A stretch of 64,000 bases of DNA. Source: Zhongshania sp. R06B22 (GTDB lineage Bacteria > Pseudomonadota > Gammaproteobacteria > Pseudomonadales > Spongiibacteraceae). The position numbers were made by a program, and so were the translations under genes. Location: positions 2,418,001 through 2,482,000 of the forward strand of contig NZ_JBFRYB010000001.1 of assembly GCF_040892595.1 (NCBI RefSeq), given 5' to 3'. Below the pieces are notes generated by a model. The model was not told the DNA's origin and did not search any database. It was given only the letters and a program-made list of their open reading frames with translations. Shown one piece after another: positions 53,361 through 62,820 of this stretch. Position 1 is the first letter of the stretch; the number at the start of each line of letters is the position of its first letter.

Positions 53361-56057
53361 TTATTTTGCTGGTTTAGCTTTTGGGGCTGCTTTCTTTGCC
53401 ACTTTCTTAACAGGTTTCTTAGCCGCTTTTGCGCGCACTACCCACTTACCGTTTTCAAAGAAGGCTGACCAACCGGAGGGCTTACCATCTACTTCGGTTT
53501 GCACATATTGTTCTTTGGTCTTGCGGCTATAACGAATCACGCTGTCGCGGCCTTCTTTATCCTTAACTGGCGCATCAAAAAGAAAGGCGTACTTCTCATC
53601 GATCTCCGCACGATGCGGTAAAATTTCTTTCACCAGCGGCGCACGAGTTTCCCGGTTACGCGGAAAACCGCTGGCGGCAAGGAACAGTCCGGCCGCGCCA
53701 TCACGTAAAATATAATGGTCGTCGACTTTCTCGCATTTCAGCTCAGGCATGGGAACCGGGTCCATTTTTGGTGGCGCGGCCTCCCCACTGCGAAGCAATT
53801 TACGAGTGTTTTTACACTCCTCACCAGTGCAACCAAAGTACTTACCAAAGCGCCCGGTTTTCAACTGCATATCTAAGCCGCACTTATCGCACTCAATAAG
53901 CGGACCTTCGTAGCCCTTAACCTTAAAGCTACCTTCTTCAATTTCATGGCCAGAGCAATCGGGGTTATTACCGCAAATATGGAGCTTGCGTGACGCGTCA
54001 ATAACGTAGCTGTCCATTGCGGTATTACACAATTTGCAGCGCTTTTTAGTCAGCAAGAGCTTCGATTCGGCTTCGTCATCCTCGTTGTCAATACTGACAA
54101 AATCATCAGCAGACACCAAGTTTATGGTCTGTTTGCAGCGCTCTTTAGGCGGCAGCGCATAACCGGAACATCCCAAAAACACCCCGGTACTGGCGGTTCG
54201 AATTTGCATGTCACGGCCGCAATTTGGACAAGGTATATCAGTGCCAGTGGGTGCGTTTTGACGCATCCCCTCTTCACTCGCCCCTGCTGCCTCTAAGGTT
54301 TTGCGGAAATCAACGTAAAACTCGTTTAGCAGTATTTTCCAATTCTTATCGCCTGAGGCGACGGCGTCGAGCAGCTCTTCCATACGCGCGGTGAAGCTAT
54401 AATCCAAGAGATTGCTAAAGCTCTCAACCAGACGATCAGTAACGATATCGCCCATTTTTTCAGCGTAGAAACGTCTATTTTCAACTTTAACGTAACCACG
54501 ATCCTGAATGGTTGAAATAATGGAAGCGTAAGTAGATGGTCGTCCAATACCGCGTTTTTCTAATTCTTTCACCAAGGCGGCTTCTGAATAACGCGGCGAA
54601 GGTTTGGTAAAGTGCTGACTAGGGTCTACTTTTAACAAATCTAGACGTTCGCCCACTTTGACATCGGGTAGCTCTTGGTCGTCTTCTTTCTTGGCAACAC
54701 CTGGCGGCTGTACTTTCATAAAACCATCGAAGCGCACTACCCGGCCGCGGGTGCGGAGCTCAAAAACCCCTGAGGTGACGGTGATTGACGTGCTAGTAAA
54801 ATCAGCAGACGCCATCTGGCAGGCCAGAAATTGACGCCAAATCAATGTATATAAGCGCTCTGCATCACGCTCCATACCCGCCAATTGGCTTGGTTCAACC
54901 GTCACGTCCGAAGGGCGGATCGCTTCATGCGCCTCCTGCGCGCCCTCTTTACTCGAATATGAGCGCGGCGATTCCGGCAAATAGCTTTTTGCAAAATTTG
55001 ATGAAATATATTCTCGACACGCGGTCACCGCGTCTGCACTCAAGTTGGTTGAGTCAGTACGCATATAGGTGATGTAACCGGCCTCATAAAGCCGCTGAGC
55101 CATCATCATGGTCTTTTTGACCCCAAAGCCAAGCCTAGTACTGGCAGCCTGCTGTAGCGTAGAGGTGATGTATGGCGCGCCGGGATGGCTCTTAGTCGGT
55201 TTATCCTCACGGGCACTGACTTTGAACTCCCCCCCCTTTAATGCTGACGCCGCGGCCATGGCGTCGGTTTCGTTATCGGGCCGAAAATTCTCGCCGGCCT
55301 GCTTCTTCACTTCTAGACGCAATTTTCCCGACGCGGATTCATTGTCAGTATGAATCTGCCAATATTCGTCGGGTATAAAAGCCCTGATTTCCTTTTCGCG
55401 ATCCACAACCAAGCGCACCGCAACCGATTGTACGCGCCCAGCGGAAAGCCCCCGTGCGACTTTTGCCCACAGCAGCGGCGACACCATATAGCCGACCACA
55501 CGGTCTAGAAAACGTCTAGCCTGCTGGGCGTTAACCCGGTCGATATCGAGCTCGGTGGGCTTTTCAAATGCAGCTTTAATCGCTTTTTTGGTGATCTCAT
55601 TAAAGACCACTCGCTTGTAACGACTATCGTCGCCACCAATGGCTTCGCGTAAATGCCATGCGATAGCTTCTCCCTCGCGATCCAAATCCGTTGCGAGGTA
55701 AATGGTGTCGGCGTTTTCAGCAAGCTTTTTGAGCTCGTTAACAACCTTTTCCTTACCAGGCAATATTTCGTAGCGCGCCTTCCAGTCGTTATCTGGGTCT
55801 ATACCCATACGCCCGACCAACTGTTCGCGGGCCTTGGTCTTTTTATGAATTTCTTTTTCTTCTGGGGACATTTTGCGGGTCAGCGCCGCCGCCTTTGCAC
55901 GCTGCTTAGCGTCAACCGGCGTGGCTTTACTGCTACCGCTCGTCGGTAAATCGCGGATATGGCCAATACTGGACTTAACGATAAAGTCGTTGCCCAGATA
56001 CTTGTTAATGGTCTTCGCCTTCGCTGGCGACTCCACAATAACTAAAGATTTGCCCAT
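53361..56057 (-). CDS. topA: DNA topoisomerase I
   Basis: TopA, 898 aa from [15 protein letters not shown] at 56057, with AAGGA 5 nt upstream; five extra codons are open further up. It relaxes negative supercoils by a type IA mechanism. The Toprim domain includes DLDREGE at 124-130, and the active-site Tyr331 is in [10 protein letters not shown]. Several four-cysteine zinc fingers follow ([25 protein letters not shown]), and the protein ends in a Lys/Ala-rich tail ([14 protein letters not shown]) for DNA binding. Full length. Confidence 0.97.
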   Translation of the reverse strand: MGKSLVIVESPAKAKTINKYLGNDFIVKSSIGHIRDLPTSGSSKATPVDAKQRAKAAALTRKMSPEEKEIHKKTKAREQLVGRMGIDPDNDWKARYEILPGKEKVVNELKKLAENADTIYLATDLDREGEAIAWHLREAIGGDDSRYKRVVFNEITKKAIKAAFEKPTELDIDRVNAQQARRFLDRVVGYMVSPLLWAKVARGLSAGRVQSVAVRLVVDREKEIRAFIPDEYWQIHTDNESASGKLRLEVKKQAGENFRPDNETDAMAAASALKGGEFKVSAREDKPTKSHPGAPYITSTLQQAASTRLGFGVKKTMMMAQRLYEAGYITYMRTDSTNLSADAVTACREYISSNFAKSYLPESPRSYSSKEGAQEAHEAIRPSDVTVEPSQLAGMERDAERLYTLIWRQFLACQMASADFTSTSITVTSGVFELRTRGRVVRFDGFMKVQPPGVAKKEDDQELPDVKVGERLDLLKVDPSQHFTKPSPRYSEAALVKELEKRGIGRPSTYASIISTIQDRGYVKVENRRFYAEKMGDIVTDRLVESFSNLLDYSFTARMEELLDAVASGDKNWKILLNEFYVDFRKTLEAAGASEEGMRQNAPTGTDIPCPNCGRDMQIRTASTGVFLGCSGYALPPKERCKQTINLVSADDFVSIDNEDDEAESKLLLTKKRCKLCNTAMDSYVIDASRKLHICGNNPDCSGHEIEEGSFKVKGYEGPLIECDKCGLDMQLKTGRFGKYFGCTGEECKNTRKLLRSGEAAPPKMDPVPMPELKCEKVDDHYILRDGAAGLFLAASGFPRNRETRAPLVKEILPHRAEIDEKYAFLFDAPVKDKEGRDSVIRYSRKTKEQYVQTEVDGKPSGWSAFFENGKWVVRAKAAKKPVKKVAKKAAPKAKPAK

Positions 56058-56174
56058 ATTATCCTTCTGCAATTATATAAAAAATGTGACGCCTTAACGG
56101 CGAGAGGCGACATATATAAGTGTTCATTTCCTCAGGGTCAAGGGCGACGTGCCATCGCGACCCACACCAATCAG

Positions 56175-56423
56175 CTACAAACTCGACCCATCAGCAGGGC
56201 TAACAAACTCAAATCTCGCCCGAGATTCCCCTTCAAATTCAATAACTTCGACAAACATTGCCAGCGGCCTGACCCAGAGGGCAGCCTCGCCATATAACGG
56301 TCGATAAACAACAACTAATTCTTCGGTCTCGCTGTGAGTCGCGACCTCATAAACATAGTATTCACCACCTTTGTAGTGGCGGTAGCGACCCGGCACGAGG
56401 CTTTCCTGAGGTGTCTTAACCAT
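56175..56423 (-). CDS. DUF1653 family protein
   Basis: 82 aa with the family pattern PGRYRHYKGGEYYVYEVATHSET and VVYRPLYGEAALWVRPLAMF. A small soluble beta-rich domain of unknown function, widespread in bacteria. It overlaps the end of the upstream membrane-anchored gene by 8 nt. Confidence 0.85.
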   Translation of the reverse strand: MVKTPQESLVPGRYRHYKGGEYYVYEVATHSETEELVVVYRPLYGEAALWVRPLAMFVEVIEFEGESRARFEFVSPADGSSL

Positions 56424-56934
56424 CTACTTTACTCACTTCGTCTTCAAGGCGTCCTTCCGCGATAATCGCATTGAGACATTCAGCAATGCTTGTTACCACA
56501 TCCACATCAGCATGAATCTCCCGCCAGTAAACATTGAGGCCTAGCGGGGTTAATTCAAGCATACTTGCGTCTCTCGGCAACATCTGGCGACATTTTTCAA
56601 TGATCTCGACCATCGCCCCATCGAGCACAACGGCGTCATCATCGCCATCAGGCACATCAATTAACCAATACTTCCAGCCTGCCAGCGGTCTTTTATTGTG
56701 TAAGACCCGGGTGTAACACACCCCAAACATATCCTCTTCACGGCGGACTTTAGCACGCCGAGTTTTGGGCATAGCAACCACTTTTACCGACAAGCCCAAA
56801 GTGCGCGCCAGGGCGCGTATTTCAGCCTGCTGCGACTGGCGCCTCGAAGGCAATATCCACATAACAGGTGCCAGCATAAACCCGATAACGACAACTCCTA
56901 TTAACCAACCCATTAGTCGCTCCCTTGAGTTCAC
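56416..56934 (-). CDS. Membrane-anchored conserved protein, unknown function
   Basis: 172 aa. One N-terminal membrane helix (LMGWLIGVVVIGFMLAPVMWIL) leads to a cytoplasmic or periplasmic domain with LARTLGLSVKVV, GWKYWLIDV and MLELTPLGLNVYWREIHAD. No family named with confidence. It is upstream of and overlapping the DUF1653 gene; a similar pair occurs near topA in Pseudomonas. Confidence 0.75.
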   Translation of the reverse strand: MNSRERLMGWLIGVVVIGFMLAPVMWILPSRRQSQQAEIRALARTLGLSVKVVAMPKTRRAKVRREEDMFGVCYTRVLHNKRPLAGWKYWLIDVPDGDDDAVVLDGAMVEIIEKCRQMLPRDASMLELTPLGLNVYWREIHADVDVVTSIAECLNAIIAEGRLEDEVSKVDG

Positions 56935-56998
56935 TGGACAGATGGCGAGCTTTATACCTTAATAGCAAGGTATAAAGCGAACACAACAGGGGAATAAT

Positions 56999-57439
56999 GT
57001 GCCAAATTATAAACGCATACTTGCCGCGATAGACCTATCTGACGAGACCGAAGCGGTACTAGACCGAGCGGTTGCAGTAGCCTCAAGTGACAAGGCGGAG
57101 TTGCATCTAGTACACGTGGTAGAGCCATTGAATTTAGCGTACGGCGGCGATATACCCATGGATTTTTCCAGCGTCCAAGAGCAGTTGCAAACTCAAGCTG
57201 AAGAGGCGCTCTACAAATATGCTAAACACGCCAACATCCCCACGGAACGCTGCCACCTTTTAAGTGGCCGCCCCGACTCTCAGCTGCATGAACTTAGTGA
57301 GACCCTAAACGCCGACCTCATCATCGTTGGCAGCCACGGCCGCAAGGGTCTCGCACTAATACTGGGCTCAACCGCTAACGGCGTGCTGCACGGCGCCACC
57401 TGCGATGTATTAGCCGTGCGGGTGGGGCAAAGCAAGTAA
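56999..57439 (+). CDS. Universal stress protein (UspA family)
   Basis: 146 aa from a GTG with AGGGGA upstream. Single Usp domain: YKRILAAIDLSDETEAVLDRA at the start, and GSHGRKGLALILGSTANGVL near the end. The G-x2-G-x9-G-S/T pattern is the ATP-binding type (SHGRKGLALILGST). Likely a stress-induced soluble protein; the signal is not evident. Confidence 0.9.
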   Translation: MPNYKRILAAIDLSDETEAVLDRAVAVASSDKAELHLVHVVEPLNLAYGGDIPMDFSSVQEQLQTQAEEALYKYAKHANIPTERCHLLSGRPDSQLHELSETLNADLIIVGSHGRKGLALILGSTANGVLHGATCDVLAVRVGQSK

Positions 57440-57446
57440 GCCGACG

Positions 57447-59345
57447 CTACTCAGCCAACTCCATCCAGCGCGCCATGCACTCATCGAGCTCGAGCTGCAC
57501 GTTGCTAAGCTGATCTAGAGTCTCCGTCACTTTAAGAGCGTCCTGCTGATAAAAAGCAGGGTCGCCCGTGACTTCTCCGAGCTTGGCAATTTTCGTTTCT
57601 AGCTTTTCTATCATTGCCGGCAGGCCGTCTAGCTCACGCTGATCTTTATAGCTGAGTTTGCGGACTTTAGCTGCCGGTGCTGCCGAAGTGGTATTGCTAG
57701 ACGCCACCGGCGCAGTGTTTTTGCTTGCAGCGGCCGACTTTTCTTGAACAGCGCGACGCGCCACATAATTTGACACCTCAGTATAGCCACCGACATGCTC
57801 ACTGATCTGACCGTTACCTTCAAATAACAGGCAGCTACTCGCAACACTGTCAACAAAGGAGCGATCATGGCTAACTAACAAGACCGTGCCGCTAAACTCT
57901 ACCAATAAACTCTCAAGTAATTCGAGGGTCTCCATATCCAAATCATTGGTCGGTTCATCCATCACCAGTACGTTCGCTGGCTGACTAAACAGACAGGCGA
58001 GTTGCACTCGCGCACGCTCGCCACCAGACAAAACGCCAAAGTGGCTGCGCGCGCGTTCAGGGCTAAACAAAAAATCCCCAAGATAGCTCATAATGTGACG
58101 ATCTTTACCGTTGATCGTTACCGAGTCTCGGCCCTGACCAACAATATCGACAACGCGCTTATCTTCGTCTAAACGGTCGCGCAGCTGATCAAAGTAGGCA
58201 ACCTGCAATTTGGTACCGGCTTTTACGGTACCCGACTTGGGCTGAAGCTCGCCCAGTATTAGGCGCAGCAAGGTGGTCTTACCCGCACCATTCGGGCCGA
58301 TAAGCGCCAGTTTGTCGCCGCGGCAAACCAATAGCGAAAGATTGTCGACCAGCAACTTACCTGGCACGTCAAAGGTCACATCCGTCAATTCAGCAACCAC
58401 TTTGCCGGTTTTATCACCCACATTCACACTGAGATTCGCGGAGCCGCTGGTAACCCGTCGCTGCGAACGCTCATTGCGCATTCTTTCCAGAGCGCGAACA
58501 CGACCTTCATTACGCGTGCGGCGCGCCTTAATCCCCTGCCGAACCCACACTTCCTCTTGCGCTAAACGCTTATCAAATAGCGCATTTTGCTCAGCTTCAA
58601 CTTCAAGCGCATGCTCCTTCAGCTCAAGATAACGAATGTAGTTGGTATCGTAATTAGTCAGTATTCCGCGATCTAACTCAATAATACGCGTAGCCAGCTT
58701 TTCAATTAGCGCCCGGTCATGGGTCACAAAAAGCACACAGCCTTGAAATGACATAACGCACTGTTCTAACCACAAAATGCCATCCAAATCTAAATGGTTG
58801 GTCGGCTCGTCAAGCAACAAAATATCCGGCTCGCCGACTAAGGCTCGCGCCAAGGCAACCCGGCGACGCCAACCACCCGACAAGCTAACCACCGTGGCAT
58901 CGGCATCGAGCTCTAGGCGAGTTAAAATATTGTCGATGCGTTGCTGGAACATCCAGCCGTCATTAACTTCTATCTCGCGCTGCAGTTTTTCCAGTTCCTT
59001 TAACTCACTGTCACCCATCTCGCCGTGAATCAGCTCGTGGTATCGACTCAGAACTTTGCCCAAGCCCGCCAGCCCATCAGCAACGACGTCATAAATAGTC
59101 TGCTCTGGCGACGCAAAATCTAAGGTTTGCTCCATGCGAGCAATTTTTACTCCGGGTTGCCGCCAAATTTCGCCCGAATCGACGGTGGTATTGCCATCGA
59201 CAATACGCAGCAATGTTGACTTACCACAGCCATTACGACCCAATAAGCAAACGCGATCGCCAGCTTCTAATTGCAATTCTGCGTTATCCAGCACAATCTG
59301 TTGTCCAATACTGTGCTGTAATTGTTTGGCACGTAACAAAGGCAT
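57447..59345 (-). CDS. uup: ABC-F family ATPase Uup
   Basis: 632 aa from MPLLRAKQL at 59345; 15 extra codons are open upstream but not family-like. Two nucleotide-binding domains in one chain: GRNGCGKST and LSGGWRRRVALARAL in the first, GPNGAGKTT and LSGGERARVQLACLF in the second. The linker between them is charged (RRTRNEGRVRALERMRNERSQ). A C-terminal coiled coil follows (DQRELDGLPAMIEKLETKIAKL), which distinguishes Uup from EttA/YheS. No membrane segments. Family members act on the ribosome or on branched DNA; transposon precise-excision effects gave Uup its name. Confidence 0.92.
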   Translation of the reverse strand: MPLLRAKQLQHSIGQQIVLDNAELQLEAGDRVCLLGRNGCGKSTLLRIVDGNTTVDSGEIWRQPGVKIARMEQTLDFASPEQTIYDVVADGLAGLGKVLSRYHELIHGEMGDSELKELEKLQREIEVNDGWMFQQRIDNILTRLELDADATVVSLSGGWRRRVALARALVGEPDILLLDEPTNHLDLDGILWLEQCVMSFQGCVLFVTHDRALIEKLATRIIELDRGILTNYDTNYIRYLELKEHALEVEAEQNALFDKRLAQEEVWVRQGIKARRTRNEGRVRALERMRNERSQRRVTSGSANLSVNVGDKTGKVVAELTDVTFDVPGKLLVDNLSLLVCRGDKLALIGPNGAGKTTLLRLILGELQPKSGTVKAGTKLQVAYFDQLRDRLDEDKRVVDIVGQGRDSVTINGKDRHIMSYLGDFLFSPERARSHFGVLSGGERARVQLACLFSQPANVLVMDEPTNDLDMETLELLESLLVEFSGTVLLVSHDRSFVDSVASSCLLFEGNGQISEHVGGYTEVSNYVARRAVQEKSAAASKNTAPVASSNTTSAAPAAKVRKLSYKDQRELDGLPAMIEKLETKIAKLGEVTGDPAFYQQDALKVTETLDQLSNVQLELDECMARWMELAE

Positions 59346-59447
59346 ATATTTGATCCAGTGTGTAAGCAGCTTTGCGCTGCCTATTCTCAAGGGTTGATAA
59401 CTACGCTACTTTAGGTAATTCACGATGATTTTTAAGGCCGCAGGGAA

Positions 59448-61385
59448 ATGAAACGCCTCTTTTTACTTTTCGTCATACTCACTACCCCAGCAATACACGC
59501 GCTTGCCGATACTAGCCTCGACGAAAGCCGGGGATTATACCGCGAAGCTATGGATGAAATCAGCCGCGGTCGTCTTAACAATGCTGAAAAGCTGGCTCCC
59601 AAGCTAAATAACTACCCGCTACTGCCCTATTTAGAACTTGAGTTACTAAAAGCTCAGATCAATAACGTGTCGGCCCAGACCATCGACGTCTACCTTCAAC
59701 AGTACGGCAGCACTATTGTTGGCCAGCGCATTCGGATTTCATGGCTAAATAAATTGCGGCGCAGCAACGACTGGCCGCAGTTTGTGCGCTATTACCAAAA
59801 GAACTCCTCCGCTGCCACCAGTTGCGATTATGCTTATGCACTCAGACAAATTGGCGATCATCCCAAAGCCGATGCAGCAATTGCTGAGCTGTGGAAAACC
59901 CCCTTCTCGCTTCCCAAGCAGTGCGATACGCCAATCAAACAGTGGATGGCTCGCCTCAACAGCAATGAAATAGAAGAGCAATACTGGCTGCGAACCCAAC
60001 TAGCTTTAAAGAAAGGCCAGACCGACATGGCGCGCTACCTGATGGGCAAGATAAGTAATGCTGATCAGTATCTCGAGTTATTAAACCGCCCCAGCCGCCT
60101 TCATCAAATTGGTATGAGCCTGCCTGTTAATGAACGCAGTCAAGACGTTGCCGTACACACCTTGAAGCGTCTAGCAAAAGGAGACTTTGAACGCACCAAC
60201 ACCTTGTGGCACCAACTTGACCGCCACCTCGGCTTCACCCCAGCTCAAAATTATGGATTGCGCGATAGTTTAGCGAGACAAACTATTGCCAGCGATGCCA
60301 ACTACACTCGCGACTGGGTTATGGCCAACGACCCCAACTACGAAGATCCTTATCTTACCGAGTGGCGCGTACGCTTGGCTCTAAAAGATGGCGATTGGAC
60401 AGCGGTACAGCAAATCATTCAATTTCTGCCCCCAGAAAAACGTGAAGAAGCAGATTGGCGCTATTGGTGGGCAAGAGCTGACATCGAATTAAAAGGCGAA
60501 CTCAGCGTTAGCACTCAGCTAATTCTCCAGCAGTTGGCCGCTCAGCGCGGCTACTACAGCTTTATGGCCGCGGACATTCTTAATGAAGACTACCAACTAG
60601 AATCTACTCGCACCTTAGACCCCGCTCTTATTGCCGAGATTGAACAGCACGACGCGATTATTCGCGCTCGTGAACTCTACTTACTGGGCGAACACTTTAC
60701 TGCCAGCTTAGAGTGGATTTATGCGATGCGCAGCCTAAACAAGCCAGAACAAGTCGCTGCCGCCCAACTCGCACTAAACTGGGGGTGGTCACACCAATCG
60801 ATCATGACCGCGATTCGGGCCGGGGAATGGGACGATTTAACTCTGCGCTTTCCTACGCCTTATAAAGATACTTTTAAAGCCATCGCCAAGCGCGAAAACA
60901 TTGATCTAAAGTGGATCTACGCTATTGCACGACAGGAGAGCGCATTCTCACCCAGCGCTAACTCACCCGTTGGCGCCCGCGGCATTATGCAGCTGATGCC
61001 AGGCACGGCGCGCCTAGTTGCCCGTCAAATGGGTATCCCTAAGCCGCGAACGGAAGACTTGGTGACACCGGAGAAAAATATCGCAATGGGTGGCTTTTAC
61101 CTCGGCCAGCTTTTAGAGCAGTTTAGCGGCAACCGCATACTGGCGACCGCAGCATATAATGCCGGCCCCTCTCGCGTAGAGAGGGTACTTCTGCGCCAAA
61201 CAGGTGAGCTTCCCGCCGACATCTGGATCGAAAACCTGCCCTACGGTGAGACCCGTGAATACATTAAGAATGTGCTGGCATTTAGCGTGATTTATGCTGA
61301 TAAACTCAAGTTGGATAGACCATTACTCGCCAGTCATGAGCGCAAGATTGCCCCAAGTAATACGGTAACCGCGCAAAAAGACTAA
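59448..61385 (+). CDS. slt: Soluble lytic murein transglycosylase
   Basis: 645 aa with a signal peptide (LFLLFVILTTPAIHALA), a long superhelical U-domain of paired helices, a linker, and a C-terminal lysozyme-like SLT domain. The catalytic Glu497 is in AIARQESAFSPSANS, then GARGIMQLMPGTAR, GGFYLGQLLEQF, ATAAYNAGPSRV. It cleaves the MurNAc-GlcNAc bond to give 1,6-anhydro products. Same neighbour of uup as in Pseudomonas (PA3020). Confidence 0.96.
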   Translation: MKRLFLLFVILTTPAIHALADTSLDESRGLYREAMDEISRGRLNNAEKLAPKLNNYPLLPYLELELLKAQINNVSAQTIDVYLQQYGSTIVGQRIRISWLNKLRRSNDWPQFVRYYQKNSSAATSCDYAYALRQIGDHPKADAAIAELWKTPFSLPKQCDTPIKQWMARLNSNEIEEQYWLRTQLALKKGQTDMARYLMGKISNADQYLELLNRPSRLHQIGMSLPVNERSQDVAVHTLKRLAKGDFERTNTLWHQLDRHLGFTPAQNYGLRDSLARQTIASDANYTRDWVMANDPNYEDPYLTEWRVRLALKDGDWTAVQQIIQFLPPEKREEADWRYWWARADIELKGELSVSTQLILQQLAAQRGYYSFMAADILNEDYQLESTRTLDPALIAEIEQHDAIIRARELYLLGEHFTASLEWIYAMRSLNKPEQVAAAQLALNWGWSHQSIMTAIRAGEWDDLTLRFPTPYKDTFKAIAKRENIDLKWIYAIARQESAFSPSANSPVGARGIMQLMPGTARLVARQMGIPKPRTEDLVTPEKNIAMGGFYLGQLLEQFSGNRILATAAYNAGPSRVERVLLRQTGELPADIWIENLPYGETREYIKNVLAFSVIYADKLKLDRPLLASHERKIAPSNTVTAQKD

Positions 61386-61436
61386 TAGTAATAAATGACG
61401 GGGGCTGACATATCAGTCATTCGGGCGTGCAAGGGT

Positions 61437-62237
61437 TTACTCCAGTATCTCGACCCTTTGGCCCACCGCAAGCTCGCCTTCACCGCAATGAACGAGGTTC
61501 TGGCCAAAATAGACCTCGCCATTGCGACCACGCTCTGACCTTAACATCTTAAATACATCTGCTTCACGGGCGCCGCTGTCCAAATTAATCGTTGGTATTA
61601 CGCAGCGCGCGCAGGGCTTCACTACATCAAATTCAATGTTAGCAATACGAATGCGCCGCCAGGCATCCTCGGCAAAGGGAACAGCTCCTGACACAACAAT
61701 ATTGGGGCGGAAACGCCGCATATCCAAACCGCGCCCCAAGGCATCACTCAAGGCCGCCAGCGAAGATTCACTACAAAGTAAAAAAGGAAACCCATCGGCA
61801 AAGCTTACACGCCTTCCCAGTAACGCAAACTGCGGATCAACTTGCCGATGAGTGGTTTCTGGCATGAAGCACAGCCGCAGGTCGCGCCCCAGGAACTCAC
61901 TCAACCATTCAGCAACTTCATCGCCAGCATCTATCGCCTCAGGAGTATCGGACCACACTGCAACAAGATACCGATCTGTACCGCTGGGCTCAGGAACCTC
62001 AAAGAACAAGGATTCGTCATCCAAAGACTGGAGACGTAATCCTGACTCTGTGAGTGATGCGGCCAATCTGCACATCGTCGGCAGCTGACGCTGGGTCAGA
62101 AACCGTCTCTGGCTATCTACCACCATCCAGCGCCTGTCTAAATCTGGGCCCCAGCTATTCACTCTCATAAGCGGCAGGGACACCCCAGCCATAGATTTAA
62201 GCGGATATCGCCACAGTGATGACACGTGCAAATCCAT
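61437..62237 (-). CDS. MOSC-domain protein (YcbX/MOSC N-terminal type)
   Basis: 266 aa. The N-terminal beta-barrel domain begins VSSLWRYPLKSMAGVSLP and has DRRWMVVDSQRRFLTQRQLP. The C-terminal MOSC domain contains FRPNIVVSG and the conserved Cys in KPCARCVIPTINLDSG. Such proteins bind molybdenum cofactor and can detoxify N-hydroxylated compounds. There is no ferredoxin domain, unlike E. coli YcbX. It is 6 nt downstream of the glutaredoxin-like gene. Confidence 0.9.
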   Translation of the reverse strand: MDLHVSSLWRYPLKSMAGVSLPLMRVNSWGPDLDRRWMVVDSQRRFLTQRQLPTMCRLAASLTESGLRLQSLDDESLFFEVPEPSGTDRYLVAVWSDTPEAIDAGDEVAEWLSEFLGRDLRLCFMPETTHRQVDPQFALLGRRVSFADGFPFLLCSESSLAALSDALGRGLDMRRFRPNIVVSGAVPFAEDAWRRIRIANIEFDVVKPCARCVIPTINLDSGAREADVFKMLRSERGRNGEVYFGQNLVHCGEGELAVGQRVEILE

Positions 62238-62243
62238 TATCGA

Positions 62244-62489
62244 TCACTCCTCCGCTAGAAATTGACGAACACTGGCGGCATCAAAGGGCCAAGCCAACTC
62301 TCGGCCATCGACCACCCGCCTTAGCAGCGGAATTTTTAAGGCGTAGCGTTCGAGGCTAGCGTCATTGTCAGCGATATCTATTAGCTCGATTCGCCAGGTG
62401 TCTTCCTGCACTAGCAACGTTGCCAGCATGGCCTCTGCCACCTCGCAAAGATGACAGGCCGATGTTCCATATAACTCTAGCTCCTGCAT
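62244..62489 (-). CDS. Glutaredoxin-like protein (DUF836 type)
   Basis: 81 aa thioredoxin-fold protein with Cys12-x2-Cys15 (SACHLCEVAE) and a cis-Pro region (KIPLLRRVVDGREL). Glutaredoxin-family members of this short type may act in thiol exchange or as donors to a neighbour. Substrate unknown. It is transcribed with the MOSC gene. Confidence 0.85.
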   Translation of the reverse strand: MQELELYGTSACHLCEVAEAMLATLLVQEDTWRIELIDIADNDASLERYALKIPLLRRVVDGRELAWPFDAASVRQFLAEE

Positions 62490-62773
62490 AGTTGCTCCAA
62501 ACAGCCATTTCTATAAAGCGTAAAAGTGTCGGACTACGCGGTCCATTGCAAGAATAATTTCAAGAAATAAATTTAAGAAAGCACGAAATCGAGAATAAAC
62601 TTCTCGAGACAAAATTTCACAAAAAAGATAACTAAACTTTGAACGAAAGACTTACTGGAAACCATCCGGGCCATAGAATAATGGCTTTATAAAAGAACCA
62701 GCTCCGCAAAAAGGTACTTCGCGAGGTATTAGGAAAACTGAGGAAATCAAATCACGAAACCAGAATTTAATAA
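62490..62773. other. Gap of about 280 nt with no gene seen
   Basis: AT-rich sequence upstream of the glutaredoxin-like gene. It should contain that operon's promoter, but no single -35/-10 pair stands out. No coding frame or RNA structure recognised. Confidence 0.4.
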
Positions 62774-62811
62774 ATTATCTACCATTCCGCCAAAGCGGAA
62801 TGGTAGATAAT
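62774..62811 (-). terminator. Terminator of the amtB transcript
   Basis: A perfect 17-bp inverted repeat (62774-62790 with 62795-62811, loop CAAA) lies 9 nt after the amtB stop. On the minus strand the stem is followed by TTATT, so termination is intrinsic-like. The perfect stem could also serve as an mRNA 3'-end stabiliser. Confidence 0.75.
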
Positions 62812-62820
62812 AGCAGGACG

